A DNA stretch of 30,752 nucleotides from CBFDBT01 sp965603115 (GTDB lineage: Bacteria; Pseudomonadota; Alphaproteobacteria; Sphingomonadales; Kordiimonadaceae), in contig CBFDBT010000009.1 in the NCBI GenBank assembly GCA_965603115.1, forward strand, positions 1-30,752. Direction: 5' to 3'. A program made the position numbers and the translations under genes. The notes beneath the pieces are model-generated. The model had not been told where the DNA came from and ran no database searches. It worked only from the letters and a program-made list of their open reading frames with translations. How positions within the stretch are numbered: position 1 is the first letter of the stretch; every line of letters begins with the position of its first letter. Below are positions 1-8,518 of the stretch, one piece after another.

Positions 1-42
1 ATGAATTTTTCTTATCGCCAAAATAAGCGGGATCGAAATTAA

Positions 43-71
43 TTGACTGGTTAGGCATGACACCAGATTAA
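43..71 (+). promoter_or_regulatory. Possible sigma70-type promoter
   Basis: A TTGACT hexamer at 43-48 is followed after 17 bases by GATTAA at 66-71, upstream of the first small gene. The -10 match is moderate. A 6-bp inverted repeat (CATGAC at 56-61, GTCATG at 72-77) overlaps it and could be an operator or a small hairpin. This is pattern matching only. Confidence 0.25.
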
Positions 72-99
72 GTCATGTCACTATAAGAGATAAAACCTT

Positions 100-240
100 A
101 TGAAAAACGAAACTGAAAAAGCAGTTAAGATACTTGCTGAGAAAATCACCAAAGACATCAAACCTGATGAGGCGCTCAAGTTTACTCAAGCAGCATTAAA
201 TTTGTCACATGTTTTGGCAACCTTGCATAATATGAAATAA
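100..240 (+). CDS. Small hypothetical protein (46 aa)
   Basis: This ORF runs from ATG to TAA and encodes 46 residues. It starts MKNETEKAVKILAEKITKDI, has a lysine- and glutamate-rich helical N-terminal half and ends LATLHNMK. The ribosome-binding signal (aagaga) is weak. It lies at the left end ahead of the terminase genes, where cos-type phages often carry small unknown genes. The composition looks like a soluble helical peptide with no signal peptide or membrane segment. I do not recognise a family, and function is unknown. It is likely real because the reading frame is clean and the position is sensible. Confidence 0.5.
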   Translation: MKNETEKAVKILAEKITKDIKPDEALKFTQAALNLSHVLATLHNMK

Positions 241-250
241 ATAAACTTAA

Positions 251-276
251 TGCCGTCAGTCTGCATGATGGCGGCA
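251..276. other. Stem-loop upstream of the Cys-rich ORF
   Basis: TGCCGTCA at 251-258 can pair with TGGCGGCA at 269-276 (8 bp with one G-U pair) around a 10-base loop. No T-tract follows on the + strand, so it is not a standard terminator. It may be an mRNA leader structure or part of a packaging region. The function is inferred from position only. Confidence 0.4.
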
Positions 277-308
277 ACCATTAAAAACAATTATGAGGTT
301 TAACTACC

Positions 309-551
309 ATGTCTCGTTGTGAGTGTCCAGACTGCACATATCCTGACTGCAAATGCACATGCAAACAGTCAGATAAAAACAAAGTATTAGAGGCACTAGC
401 TAAGCTATGTGAGGACTATGATCTTGAGATTGGTGACACTACAGATCAAGACGGCGTGCATATCTGGATGGTGGATGAGGAGATTTTTGCTGACTTCATT
501 TTCCATGAGTCTGGTCCAGACACTTTAAGAAAAGCAAAGGATCCGGAGTAG
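309..551 (+). CDS. Small protein with Cys-rich N-terminus (80 aa)
   Basis: The protein has 80 residues. Six cysteines lie within the first 18 residues (C4, C6, C9, C14, C16, C18) in a CxC-x2-C-x4-CxCxC layout that resembles a metallothionein-like or zinc-cluster metal site. The remaining part is acidic (DYDLEIGDTTDQDG, then a WMVDEEIFADFIF stretch) and probably folds as a small alpha/beta domain. A gaggtt motif precedes the ATG. It ends 6 bases before the small terminase start, so it is probably co-transcribed with it. I do not recognise the family; a nucleic-acid-binding or packaging accessory role is speculation from position. Confidence 0.65.
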   Translation: MSRCECPDCTYPDCKCTCKQSDKNKVLEALAKLCEDYDLEIGDTTDQDGVHIWMVDEEIFADFIFHESGPDTLRKAKDPE

Positions 552-557
552 TGAATT

Positions 558-941
558 ATGGGTAGACCTAGAAAACCAACTCAATTAATGATCATCCAAG
601 GTGTCAATAAAAACCATCCAGAGCGCATCAATGAGCGAGAGAAAACTGAGCCTAAATGTGATCAACCGCTCCAAAAGCCTCCAGCTTATTTGAAAGCTGG
701 TGAGCTTAAACTTTGGAATGAGCTCGCTGGGCTGATAGTGCCTGGAGTGCTAACAGCTATGGACTCATTTGTATTTGAGATAACTGTGAGACTTATGTGG
801 AAATTCAGAAAAGACAAGATCACGGCTGGTGAGCTCGGGCAATTAACGCGCAATCTTGCAAATATGGGATTGACCCCGGCTGATCGTTCAAAGGTTGTAT
901 CATCACGGCCTGACACGCCAAAGGACTGGGATAATGCTTAG
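558..941 (+). CDS. terS: Terminase small subunit, P27 family
   Basis: This is the DNA-recognition subunit of the packaging motor, which binds near cos or pac and hands DNA to the large subunit. The N-terminal MGRPRKPT signature followed by a KNHPER-type stretch is characteristic of the P27-like small terminase family. A Pro-rich linker (about residues 38-45, QKPPAYLKAGELKLWNEL) leads into the helical region. At 127 residues it is a little short for the family. GGAG lies about 9 bases before the ATG. It sits directly upstream of the large subunit, as expected. The stop overlaps the start of a small ORF at 934. Confidence 0.88.
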   Translation: MGRPRKPTQLMIIQGVNKNHPERINEREKTEPKCDQPLQKPPAYLKAGELKLWNELAGLIVPGVLTAMDSFVFEITVRLMWKFRKDKITAGELGQLTRNLANMGLTPADRSKVVSSRPDTPKDWDNA

Positions 942-1110
942 AATTAGTGACGCAAGACATCTAAAACAAACAGGTATTATTTATTTTTTTGGGCATAAAT
1001 TCATCTACATACCTATTGATAATTCGCCTTCTGTTTATTGCGTTAGCAAAATAAAGGTAAAAGAGCCTTATTACAGAAGATTTGAAAAAAAGCCAAAGAA
1101 TGTCAAATAA
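934..1110 (+). CDS. Possible small protein between terS and terL (58 aa)
   Basis: A 58-residue frame starts at an ATG that overlaps the terS stop by 8 bases and ends 11 bases inside the large terminase start, filling a gap that would otherwise be the largest non-coding one in the packaging block. AAGGA lies 8 bases before the ATG. The product is basic and aromatic (GIIYFFGHKFIYIPIDN, then KIKVKEPYYRRFEKKPK). The DNA is more AT-rich than its flanks, which suggests an insertion. I do not recognise it. The overlaps and Shine-Dalgarno support translation; the unusual composition and lack of a family argue for caution. Confidence 0.42.
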   Translation: MLRISDARHLKQTGIIYFFGHKFIYIPIDNSPSVYCVSKIKVKEPYYRRFEKKPKNVK

Positions 1111-2830
1111 ACAATCCTTTGGAGACATAGCAACCAAGTACGCAACTGACATCACCACTGGTGTCATCCCTGCCTGCGAACTGGCAATATTAGCCTGTCA
1201 ACGACACTTAAACGACTTAGACCGGCAAGGCCATGAGGATTTTCCATATATTTGGAATCCGCTCATGTCTGATGCTGACGGTGATGAATACCGACCGGCT
1301 GAGCGTATCTGTTTTTTTATTCAACTGCTACCACACGTCAAAGGCAAATGGGCAAGGGAGCGCAAACGCCTTGAGCTTGAGCCTTGGCAGGTTTTCAACA
1401 TTGCCAGCGTGTTTGGATGGATACATCAGGACACAGGACTCAGGCGGTTTAAGACTGTTTATGATGAGATAGCCCGTAAGAATGCAAAGACAACAATTGC
1501 CTCAGGCGTAGGGCTTTATCTAATGGCCCGTGATGGTGAGGAGGGCGCTGAGGTTTACAGTGCCGCCACTACTGCAGATCAGGCAAAGATATCATGGTCC
1601 ATTGCAAAACAGATGACCGACAAATCACCCGGTTTTCAGCAAAGATTCGGAGTTAAGACATATTCACACTCAATAGCAAGGGAGACCAATGGCTCAGTAT
1701 TCCAATATTTAGCAGCAGACTCAAAGGGCCTGGATGGTCTGAATATCTCCGGAGCCATCATCGATGAGCTGCACGCACACAGGAACCGGGAAGTATTTGA
1801 CGTTATTGAGACAGGTACTGGATCACGTGAGCAGCCTGTCATTTTTATCATCACTACTGCAGGCACCAACCGCGCAGGCATCTGTTATGAGCAAAGATCA
1901 TATTTAATTAAAATCCTGAACGGCCAAGTTATTGATGATACGTACTTTGGCATTATCTATACCATCGACAAGGATGATGATTGGAGCGACCCGGCAAACT
2001 GGATCAAAGCAAACCCGAATTTGGGCATCTCTGTCAATATTGATGACCTTCACAGAAAGTGCGAAAAGGCCAAGGCGGTCCCATCTGCCCAAAATAACTT
2101 TATGACCAAGCACCTCAATGTGTGGGTTAATGCTGATGTAGCCTGGATGAATATGATGTCCTGGGAGAAGTGCAAAGATACTACACTTGATCTTAATCAA
2201 TTCTATGGTCAACAGTGCTGGGCCTCCCTGGATCTATCCTCAAAGATCGATATTGCGGCAAAGATACTGCTATTTAAAAATGTCATCGATGAGGAGGATC
2301 ACTTCACAGCCTTTCTGACATCATGGTTGCCTGAGGAGACAATCCACAATACTCCAAATGATCAATATGAGGGCTGGCTTAAAACCGGTCACTTGGTTGG
2401 CACTCCTGGGAATATCATTGATTTTGCTTATATTGAGGAGGAGCTTAGCAGTGATGCGAGCAATTTTGAGATAGTAGAGGTGCCTTACGATCCATTCCAA
2501 GCAACCCAACTATCAACCAGATTAATGGCTGAGGGATTCCCAATGGTGGAGATGAGGCCCACGGTGCTCAACTTCTCAGAGCCTATGAAAGAACTGGAGG
2601 CGCTTGTCATAGATGAAAGATTCCATCACAATGGAGATCCAGTACTTGAGTGGATGGTATCAAACGTGGTATCTCATACAGACGCTAAAGACAATATTTA
2701 TCCAAACAAAGAACACAGGCACCTTAAAATTGATGGAGTCATTGCGTTGATCATGGCGTTAGGTCGAGCTATAACTATCGAAGGGCCGAAAAAATCAGTT
2801 TATGCTAAGCGCGGCGTGATAAGCGTATAA
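1100..2830 (+). CDS. terL: Terminase large subunit (HK97-like)
   Basis: This is the ATPase and nuclease that drives DNA into the prohead and cuts it. The protein has 576 residues, normal for the family. The ATPase has a Walker A-like ARKNAKTT at about residues 125-132, Walker B IIDELH at 220-225, and a coupling-type FIITTAGTNRAG stretch near 249-260. The RNase H-like nuclease begins at WASLDLSSK with D378, and a late acidic residue at D545 (KIDGVIAL) probably completes the metal site. I chose ATG 1100 (MSNKQSFGD); a TTG at 1082 would add six residues. It belongs to the lineage that pairs with P27 small subunits. Confidence 0.95.
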   Translation: MSNKQSFGDIATKYATDITTGVIPACELAILACQRHLNDLDRQGHEDFPYIWNPLMSDADGDEYRPAERICFFIQLLPHVKGKWARERKRLELEPWQVFNIASVFGWIHQDTGLRRFKTVYDEIARKNAKTTIASGVGLYLMARDGEEGAEVYSAATTADQAKISWSIAKQMTDKSPGFQQRFGVKTYSHSIARETNGSVFQYLAADSKGLDGLNISGAIIDELHAHRNREVFDVIETGTGSREQPVIFIITTAGTNRAGICYEQRSYLIKILNGQVIDDTYFGIIYTIDKDDDWSDPANWIKANPNLGISVNIDDLHRKCEKAKAVPSAQNNFMTKHLNVWVNADVAWMNMMSWEKCKDTTLDLNQFYGQQCWASLDLSSKIDIAAKILLFKNVIDEEDHFTAFLTSWLPEETIHNTPNDQYEGWLKTGHLVGTPGNIIDFAYIEEELSSDASNFEIVEVPYDPFQATQLSTRLMAEGFPMVEMRPTVLNFSEPMKELEALVIDERFHHNGDPVLEWMVSNVVSHTDAKDNIYPNKEHRHLKIDGVIALIMALGRAITIEGPKKSVYAKRGVISV

Positions 2831-2876
2831 TTATTTCAGTCTAGTTATAATTTAAAAACATATTGAGGGTAAAGAG

Positions 2877-3326
2877 ATGGGATTAAGAGATTTGAGGATT
2901 TCGGGAGTTATTTCACAGATAATGGCGAACTGGTTAAGTGACGCAAATGGCTCAGCCTATGTGACTGTTAAGACAGATGTCACTCATCCTGGCTTATTGT
3001 CTGATGCCGATAGTGTAACGCTGACGGCAACCGGGGACGGGTCTGACTTAATTGTTGCAAGATCAACTCCAGGAGGCGGGGTGACATTTAATATCACCGG
3101 GTTGACAGCTGAAACAGTGACGCTCAAATCATACCTTGACGCCGGGCAAACAATAGAGACGCCGGCATTATTACCAATTGATCACTCAACCGGTTTACCC
3201 GCTGCTAGTGGCTCTCTTGGTAATGGTTCATATACGCTGAATGACTCCAGTGGATTATTTTGGCACTTTGAAAAATCATCCACCACAGAGACGCCTGTCA
3301 TCACCTATGTTGGGACAGGAAAATGA
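2877..3326 (+). CDS. Hypothetical beta-rich protein (149 aa) upstream of SGNH hydrolase
   Basis: The 149-residue product looks beta-rich and polar, with Thr, Ser and Gly runs such as DSVTLTATGDGSDLIVARST and FNITGLTAETVTLKSYLDAG, suggesting an Ig-like or carbohydrate-binding beta-sandwich. It ends SGLFWHFEKSSTTETPVITY. A strong gagggtaaagag ribosome-binding region precedes the ATG. Its stop overlaps the start of the SGNH gene (ATGA at 3323-3326), so the two are translationally coupled. A TATAAT hexamer at 2846-2851 lacks a convincing -35 partner. I do not recognise a family. With its neighbour it forms an insert between the terminase and portal genes, probably making a virion-surface or moron product. 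Confidence 0.75.
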   Translation: MGLRDLRISGVISQIMANWLSDANGSAYVTVKTDVTHPGLLSDADSVTLTATGDGSDLIVARSTPGGGVTFNITGLTAETVTLKSYLDAGQTIETPALLPIDHSTGLPAASGSLGNGSYTLNDSSGLFWHFEKSSTTETPVITYVGTGK

Positions 3327-4672
3327 GTAGGCAATTACAGGGCTTTTTGTCGTTCGGTGATAGTGATGATGATATTGCAATACAGGATTCAATGACGCAA
3401 GTGGCCGGTGTTGAGGTCTTATATTCTGTTGATGCTGGCGTCCCTAATGACCCTATTATTGATGGAGATGGATGGAGTCCAGACGGTGGTGACGCAAGGC
3501 TTTACAATGTTGGGGTAAACTTAGCGAACAACCAAAGATTATTTGATGAATGTCATATATCTTTTGAAGTTGACACAGCATTCATTGATTTTGACTTTAC
3601 ATCTAGCAATCAATATCTAATTTCAGGAACACAGATGCTTTTATTAAAATCTGTCAGCGGTTATTTACAGTTAACTTATCTTGGAAGCTCCAGCAGTGGC
3701 CGTCTTGTACTTTCTGCGAACGGCAAAGAGTCAAAAACAAGATTCGATATAGTAGCAAGGCGTGGGATTGTTGATATATATGTTGATTTTCTGCTTGTAT
3801 CAAGGGGCCCGGTTGGGAGTCATGCCTCTGGCAGATCAAATCTTGATCTTTTATATGCTGGAGGTCTGAGGACTACTAATGGAGACTGGTCTGGGTACAA
3901 AATAAAAAACTATCAACTATCATTCAGAAACCAAAAATTTCCAATTTCAAACGAGTACGGATCTATTGGTTTTATTGGTGACTCTTTTATCACTGGCGGA
4001 TCTTTTCCTGTTTGGGCTTCGTTACCATTAGGAGCGCACAATCCAATTGATCCGGGTTATGGGTTTAATAATTCAGATATCCCGTTGACACTCGGCGGCT
4101 CGTTTCGTGATGCTGGACAATTGCCCACGCTATTTAGGGAGCTTTCTAAAAATGGAATATGGACTGAAAACAATAAAAACTATGCAAGATCAGGGGCAAG
4201 TATTAATTCAGGAGCTTTGGCCGCTAAACAGACTGAAATGCTTTTGATATCTGGCTATAGACCTAAGGTAATATACAACTGTTCAGGGGCAAATGATGCG
4301 GCCGCAGTGTCATCTCATGCAACGGTCCAGGCAAATTATGAAACACAAATCAAGGCTATGCTCACAGAGGCTAACTCAAAAGGCGTGAAACATTATGTGA
4401 TGCAAACGTCAGCTAGTTTACGCGCCGATCCAACCTATCAGACAAAGGCCTTTGATGATCATTTGGCGGCCCTTAATGCAATCACGGTCACGCTAAAAGA
4501 TTGGTCCATATCACAAGGTCATACAATGAATGTCCATATAGCAGATAATTTTAATAACTTCGGTGGGCATAATTTGGATTTATCAGATTTTGCAGACGCA
4601 AACATCCATCCAAATACTCAAGGCAGTCAGAAGATCGGTAAATGGATGGCAGAGGCGCTGCTAGGTAATTAA
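3323..4672 (+). CDS. SGNH/GDSL-type hydrolase with ConA-like N-terminal region
   Basis: This 449-residue protein has two parts. Residues about 1-210 are beta-rich and look like a concanavalin/LamG-type jelly roll (GYLQLTYLGSSSSGRLVLS, TRFDIVARRGIVDIYVDFLL). Residues about 212-449 are an SGNH hydrolase: block I GFIGDS with nucleophile S221, block III SGAND with N324, and block V ending NIHPN with H429. The acid D425 is four rather than three residues before the His, a small deviation from DxxH. Such enzymes deacetylate glycans or cleave esters. Placement in the packaging/head operon suggests a virion-borne glycan esterase, but a lysogenic-conversion role is possible. Mixed GAA/GAG usage differs from the GAG-rich neighbours. 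Confidence 0.85.
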   Translation: MSRQLQGFLSFGDSDDDIAIQDSMTQVAGVEVLYSVDAGVPNDPIIDGDGWSPDGGDARLYNVGVNLANNQRLFDECHISFEVDTAFIDFDFTSSNQYLISGTQMLLLKSVSGYLQLTYLGSSSSGRLVLSANGKESKTRFDIVARRGIVDIYVDFLLVSRGPVGSHASGRSNLDLLYAGGLRTTNGDWSGYKIKNYQLSFRNQKFPISNEYGSIGFIGDSFITGGSFPVWASLPLGAHNPIDPGYGFNNSDIPLTLGGSFRDAGQLPTLFRELSKNGIWTENNKNYARSGASINSGALAAKQTEMLLISGYRPKVIYNCSGANDAAAVSSHATVQANYETQIKAMLTEANSKGVKHYVMQTSASLRADPTYQTKAFDDHLAALNAITVTLKDWSISQGHTMNVHIADNFNNFGGHNLDLSDFADANIHPNTQGSQKIGKWMAEALLGN

Positions 4673-4694
4673 CTAATACAAGCTAGGTTAAAAC

Positions 4695-6284
4695 ATGATA
4701 AACCCTTGGACCGCATTAAAAAGCAAACTATCAAAGCCTAATGATCCTGGAGGGTCAGGCCTAAGAGTCATTAGTCTCCCAAATCGAATGGCCGGGATAC
4801 CAATCAATCATGACTCAGCTCTGACTTATTCTGCCATCTGGAGATCGGTCAATCTGATATCTGAGTCAATCGCTGGACTGCCTTGGGGGGTGAGTCAAAA
4901 ATCAATCAATGCACGCGGCCGAAAAGAATCAACACCTCTGATGGGGCACCCATTATCAAACCTATTGGACCTTGCTGCAAATGATGAGATGGATGCTTTG
5001 GCATTTCGTCAGACACTCATTGCCTGGGCTTTAACGTGGGGCAATGGCTATGCTGAGATTGACAGGGACGGTGCTGGTAGACCTGGAGCCCTTTGGAGTA
5101 TTGAGCCGAATAGAGTCAATGTTGACAGGGATCTGAGTGGCCGCTTAGTTTATGACATATCGAATGGCTCAGCACCCAATACAGTGCTCAGGCCAGATCA
5201 AATGTTCCACCTTAAAGGGCTTGGATTTGATGGCCTTGTTGGGTATTCGGTCATAGGTTACGCAGCCAAGACCGTGGGCTTAGGCTTAGCCACTGAGCAA
5301 TATGGCGCTAGCTTTTATGAGAACGGAGCTCAGGCATCAATGATCTTTGAGCACCCCAATGAGATTGGCACAGAAGGTCTCAAAAACCTGAGAGAATCAT
5401 TAGACTCAGAACACAAGGGCGTTGCCAAGTCACACAAAAACATGATTCTTGAGGAGGGCATGACAGCCAAACAGATCACAATCCCTCAAGATGACGCTCA
5501 ATTCATAGAGTCCCGTAAATTCCAAAACACTGAGGTTTGCCGCTGGTTTGGTGTCCCTCCTCATAAGATATTTGAGATGGAGCAATCCACTTTTAATAAT
5601 ATCGAACAACAGAATATTGAGTTCGCAACTGATGCCCTACTGATCTGGATTAAGCGATTGGAGCTTGAGGCTAATCTGAAACTAGTATCCAAGCGCAACC
5701 GCGGCAAGGTAGTCACTAAGATCAATCTTAATGGCCTGCTCAGGGGTGATACTGAGGCGCGTGGCAACTTTTATACTACTATGAGCACATTGGGTGCATT
5801 CACTGTCAATGACATCCTAGAGCTTGAGGATAAGAACCCCATAGGCCCTGAGGGTGATAAGCATCTGGTTCAATTGAACTTGACCACCCTGGACAAAGTT
5901 GGTGAGGATAAGCCCGAAACGGGAAAACCCGCCACGGATGATGAGGATGAGGACACTGGATTTGATCTGATTGAAAACTCAATGAACAAGATCCAGAGGC
6001 GTGAACATCACAGAGCGGTTGAGGCTTTGAAAACCTATGACACTGATCGTGATGGACTGCTTAAACATCTAAACAAATTCTATGATAAGCACGCTGATTA
6101 TATTAGTCGTGAGTTGTCACCAATAATCAAACACTTAAAACTTGAAATTGACCTTGATCAATTCATATCCCAGCATTGTGAGAATAGCGTCAATGAGATT
6201 CTATTCTCTTTTGATGATGGTTATGCTGACTCACCTCTGGCCACTCGATCTGATGACATGGCCAAAAGCCTACTAGGTATCTAA
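4695..6284 (+). CDS. Portal protein (HK97 family)
   Basis: The dodecameric ring at the head vertex that DNA passes through and on which the terminase docks. It has 529 residues. Typical portal features are a SAIWRSVNLISESIAGLPW stretch near residues 47-65, WALTWGNGYAEIDRD near 111-125 and EVCRWFGVPPHKI near 281-293. The C-terminal region beyond about residue 400 (acidic DDEDEDTGFDLIENS, then charged helices) extends past the usual core and may be the crown or a prohead-binding tail. It sits directly upstream of the protease and capsid genes, the standard HK97 order. The Shine-Dalgarno is weak. Confidence 0.95.
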   Translation: MINPWTALKSKLSKPNDPGGSGLRVISLPNRMAGIPINHDSALTYSAIWRSVNLISESIAGLPWGVSQKSINARGRKESTPLMGHPLSNLLDLAANDEMDALAFRQTLIAWALTWGNGYAEIDRDGAGRPGALWSIEPNRVNVDRDLSGRLVYDISNGSAPNTVLRPDQMFHLKGLGFDGLVGYSVIGYAAKTVGLGLATEQYGASFYENGAQASMIFEHPNEIGTEGLKNLRESLDSEHKGVAKSHKNMILEEGMTAKQITIPQDDAQFIESRKFQNTEVCRWFGVPPHKIFEMEQSTFNNIEQQNIEFATDALLIWIKRLELEANLKLVSKRNRGKVVTKINLNGLLRGDTEARGNFYTTMSTLGAFTVNDILELEDKNPIGPEGDKHLVQLNLTTLDKVGEDKPETGKPATDDEDEDTGFDLIENSMNKIQRREHHRAVEALKTYDTDRDGLLKHLNKFYDKHADYISRELSPIIKHLKLEIDLDQFISQHCENSVNEILFSFDDGYADSPLATRSDDMAKSLLGI

Positions 6285-6285
6285 T

Positions 6286-6981
6286 ATGAAAATAGAAATT
6301 AAAAACAAAGGCAAAGGCAAAGCTGAGCTGTTTCTCTATGAGGAGATTGGTGCTGGCTGGATGGGCGGCATAGGTGCAAAGGAGGTGGCTGATGCTTTAA
6401 AGGCTGCAGGCACTCTGTCAGAGATCACGGTCAGAATTAACTCACCCGGCGGCTCAGTGTTTGAAGGTGTAACAATCTATAACAGTCTGGTAAGAAATAG
6501 CGCAAGGGTGATTATTGAGATTGATGGCTTAGCCGCTTCTATAGCCTCAATTATTGCCATGGCTGGTGATGAGGTAAACATGGCAGCCAATGCCATGATG
6601 ATGATCCATGATCCCTGGGTGATGGCAGCCGGGACCGCTGAGGATTTAAGAGATCAAGCTGAGCTACTCGATAAGGTCAGAGGGCAATTGCTTAGCACTT
6701 ACCAGAATAAAACAGGCGGTGATCTTAACGACATCTCTGAAATGATGACCGCTGAGACCTGGATGACGGCTGATGAGGCCATTGAGTTAGGCTTCATTGA
6801 TAACATCACCAATGAGCTCAAGGTTGCTGCTCACTTCAATCTGAGTCAATTCAAGCATCCTCCAAAAGCTTTACAATCACAGGCTAATAAGCCTAAACTC
6901 CAACCATCAGCCTCTGTGTCTGCCATCAATGACAGGCTCAAGCTAATGAATGTGAAACTTGCAAAGCGAGAAATCACATAG
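6286..6981 (+). CDS. Prohead protease, ClpP-like (S14)
   Basis: This protease removes the scaffold-like N-terminal part of the capsid protein during head maturation. The 231-residue protein carries the ClpP fold signatures: VRINSPGGSVFEG at residues 49-61, GLAASIAS with nucleophile S85 and MMMIHDPW with H108. A downstream TADEAIELGFID segment matches the family's typical end of the domain. A Pro/Gln-rich tail follows (PKLQPSASVSA). It begins one base after the portal stop. The ClpP-type protease replaces the herpes-like U35 protease seen in HK97 itself. Confidence 0.93.
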   Translation: MKIEIKNKGKGKAELFLYEEIGAGWMGGIGAKEVADALKAAGTLSEITVRINSPGGSVFEGVTIYNSLVRNSARVIIEIDGLAASIASIIAMAGDEVNMAANAMMMIHDPWVMAAGTAEDLRDQAELLDKVRGQLLSTYQNKTGGDLNDISEMMTAETWMTADEAIELGFIDNITNELKVAAHFNLSQFKHPPKALQSQANKPKLQPSASVSAINDRLKLMNVKLAKREIT

Positions 6982-7033
6982 GCTGCCAGCGGTCAATCAA
7001 TAGAACTTACTTAACTTAACCAGGGGATACCTG

Positions 7034-8476
7034 ATGAATAAAATTATAGATATGGTGATCATTCAAATGCTTATGGCGTTTGGTGCGATTATCAAAAATG
7101 ACGCGCTGACTGTTGAGCAGTTACAAGACAAGATGCGAGACATCCATGATGAGATCAATGTTGTCAATAACTTGGCAGCCTCTGAGAATCGCGACCTTAA
7201 TGATGATGAGGCCAAACGTGTTGACGGCCTATTCACAGAGTTTGAGGATATTGAAAACAATATCAAACGTATTGAACGAATGGAGGCCCAAGCAAGCACA
7301 CTAAATACATTGCACGGCCGTCAGTCTGCTCCAAATGCTCCAGCTCCACAGGCAGGCGCAAGCGATCCAGCTGACCCATCTGCTCCAGCTCCACGTCAGC
7401 ATCGATTACCACAAGAGCCTCGTGATCCACAAGCAACGGCCCGTCATGGGTTCCGTCATTTTGGTGAGTACTGCACAGCTGTATTGCACGGCTCTAAAAA
7501 TGTAAACGCTATTGTTGACCCACGATTGGTGCCAATGAATGCCCCGGGCACATTTTCCACTGAGGGTGTAGGCAGTGAGGGCGGTTTTGCTATTCCACCA
7601 GAGTGGCGTACTGAGATTAAAGATCTGACATTGAATGAGGACTCGCTTGTTGGTCTGACTGATGAGATGACCTCTGGCTCTAATACAATGGTTCTGCCTC
7701 GTGATGAGAATCAAGCCCATGACACCACCAATGGTGTCCAGGCGTATTGGGAAGGTGAGGCAAAACAGATGACCGAATCAAAGGTTGATCTTGATTCAAT
7801 GATCATCCGTTTGAATAAGCTGACAGCATTGGTGCCAGTGACTGAGGAGTTAATGGCTGATGCAAGTGGCATGGATTCATACTTGCGTAAAAAGATTCCA
7901 GAAAAGATGGGCTTCAAACTGAATGACGGTGTATTCCGTGGTAATGGTGTTGGCCGTCCACTGGGTATCCTGAATGCTAAAAACCTGATCGAAGTTGCTA
8001 AAGAGTCTGCTCAAACGGCTGACACAGTTGTTGCTGATAACGTGATTAAGATGTGGTCGCGTATGCCTGCTAAGAATAGACGCAATGCAGTTTGGTTAAT
8101 CAATCAGGATATTGAGCCTCAGCTGATGACTATGAAACACCCAGGGGATGACTCGCCATTGTTTATCCCGGCTGGTGGCTTATCGAGCACGCCATTTGAT
8201 ACATTGCTTGGCCGTCCTATACGCTACATTGAGTCGGCATCCACATTGGGTGATAAGGGTGATATCAACTTTGTTGATATGAGCCAATACATGACCATCA
8301 TGAAAACTGGTGGTATGCGTACTGATATTTCGATGCATTTATATTTTGATTATGATATGAGTGTATTCCGTTTCATTATGCGAATGGCTGGACAGTCTTG
8401 GGCTAATAAAGTTATTGATCCAGCGAACGGCACAACAACCCGCTCACCATTTGTTACTTTGGCAGCTCGCGCTTAA
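7034..8476 (+). CDS. Major capsid protein (HK97 fold)
   Basis: Forms the icosahedral shell. The 480-residue precursor has a helical, charged delta-like scaffold domain (about residues 20-95, EQLQDKMRDIHDEINVV, FEDIENNIKRIERMEAQ), an Ala/Pro-rich linker (about 97-130) and then the HK97 core with TEGVGSEGGFAIPPEWRTEI, typical of the mature N-terminal region, and VFRGNGVGRPLGILN. The linker is the likely maturation cleavage zone for the upstream protease. The sequence caggggat 7 bases upstream supports the first ATG, although this gives an oddly hydrophobic leader (MNKIIDMVIIQMLMAFGAII); internal Met codons at 7052, 7067 and 7073 are alternatives. Confidence 0.95.
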   Translation: MNKIIDMVIIQMLMAFGAIIKNDALTVEQLQDKMRDIHDEINVVNNLAASENRDLNDDEAKRVDGLFTEFEDIENNIKRIERMEAQASTLNTLHGRQSAPNAPAPQAGASDPADPSAPAPRQHRLPQEPRDPQATARHGFRHFGEYCTAVLHGSKNVNAIVDPRLVPMNAPGTFSTEGVGSEGGFAIPPEWRTEIKDLTLNEDSLVGLTDEMTSGSNTMVLPRDENQAHDTTNGVQAYWEGEAKQMTESKVDLDSMIIRLNKLTALVPVTEELMADASGMDSYLRKKIPEKMGFKLNDGVFRGNGVGRPLGILNAKNLIEVAKESAQTADTVVADNVIKMWSRMPAKNRRNAVWLINQDIEPQLMTMKHPGDDSPLFIPAGGLSSTPFDTLLGRPIRYIESASTLGDKGDINFVDMSQYMTIMKTGGMRTDISMHLYFDYDMSVFRFIMRMAGQSWANKVIDPANGTTTRSPFVTLAARA

Positions 8477-8518
8477 TTGATATTTAATTAAGACACTTAA
8501 CTTTTTTGAGGATTTGAT

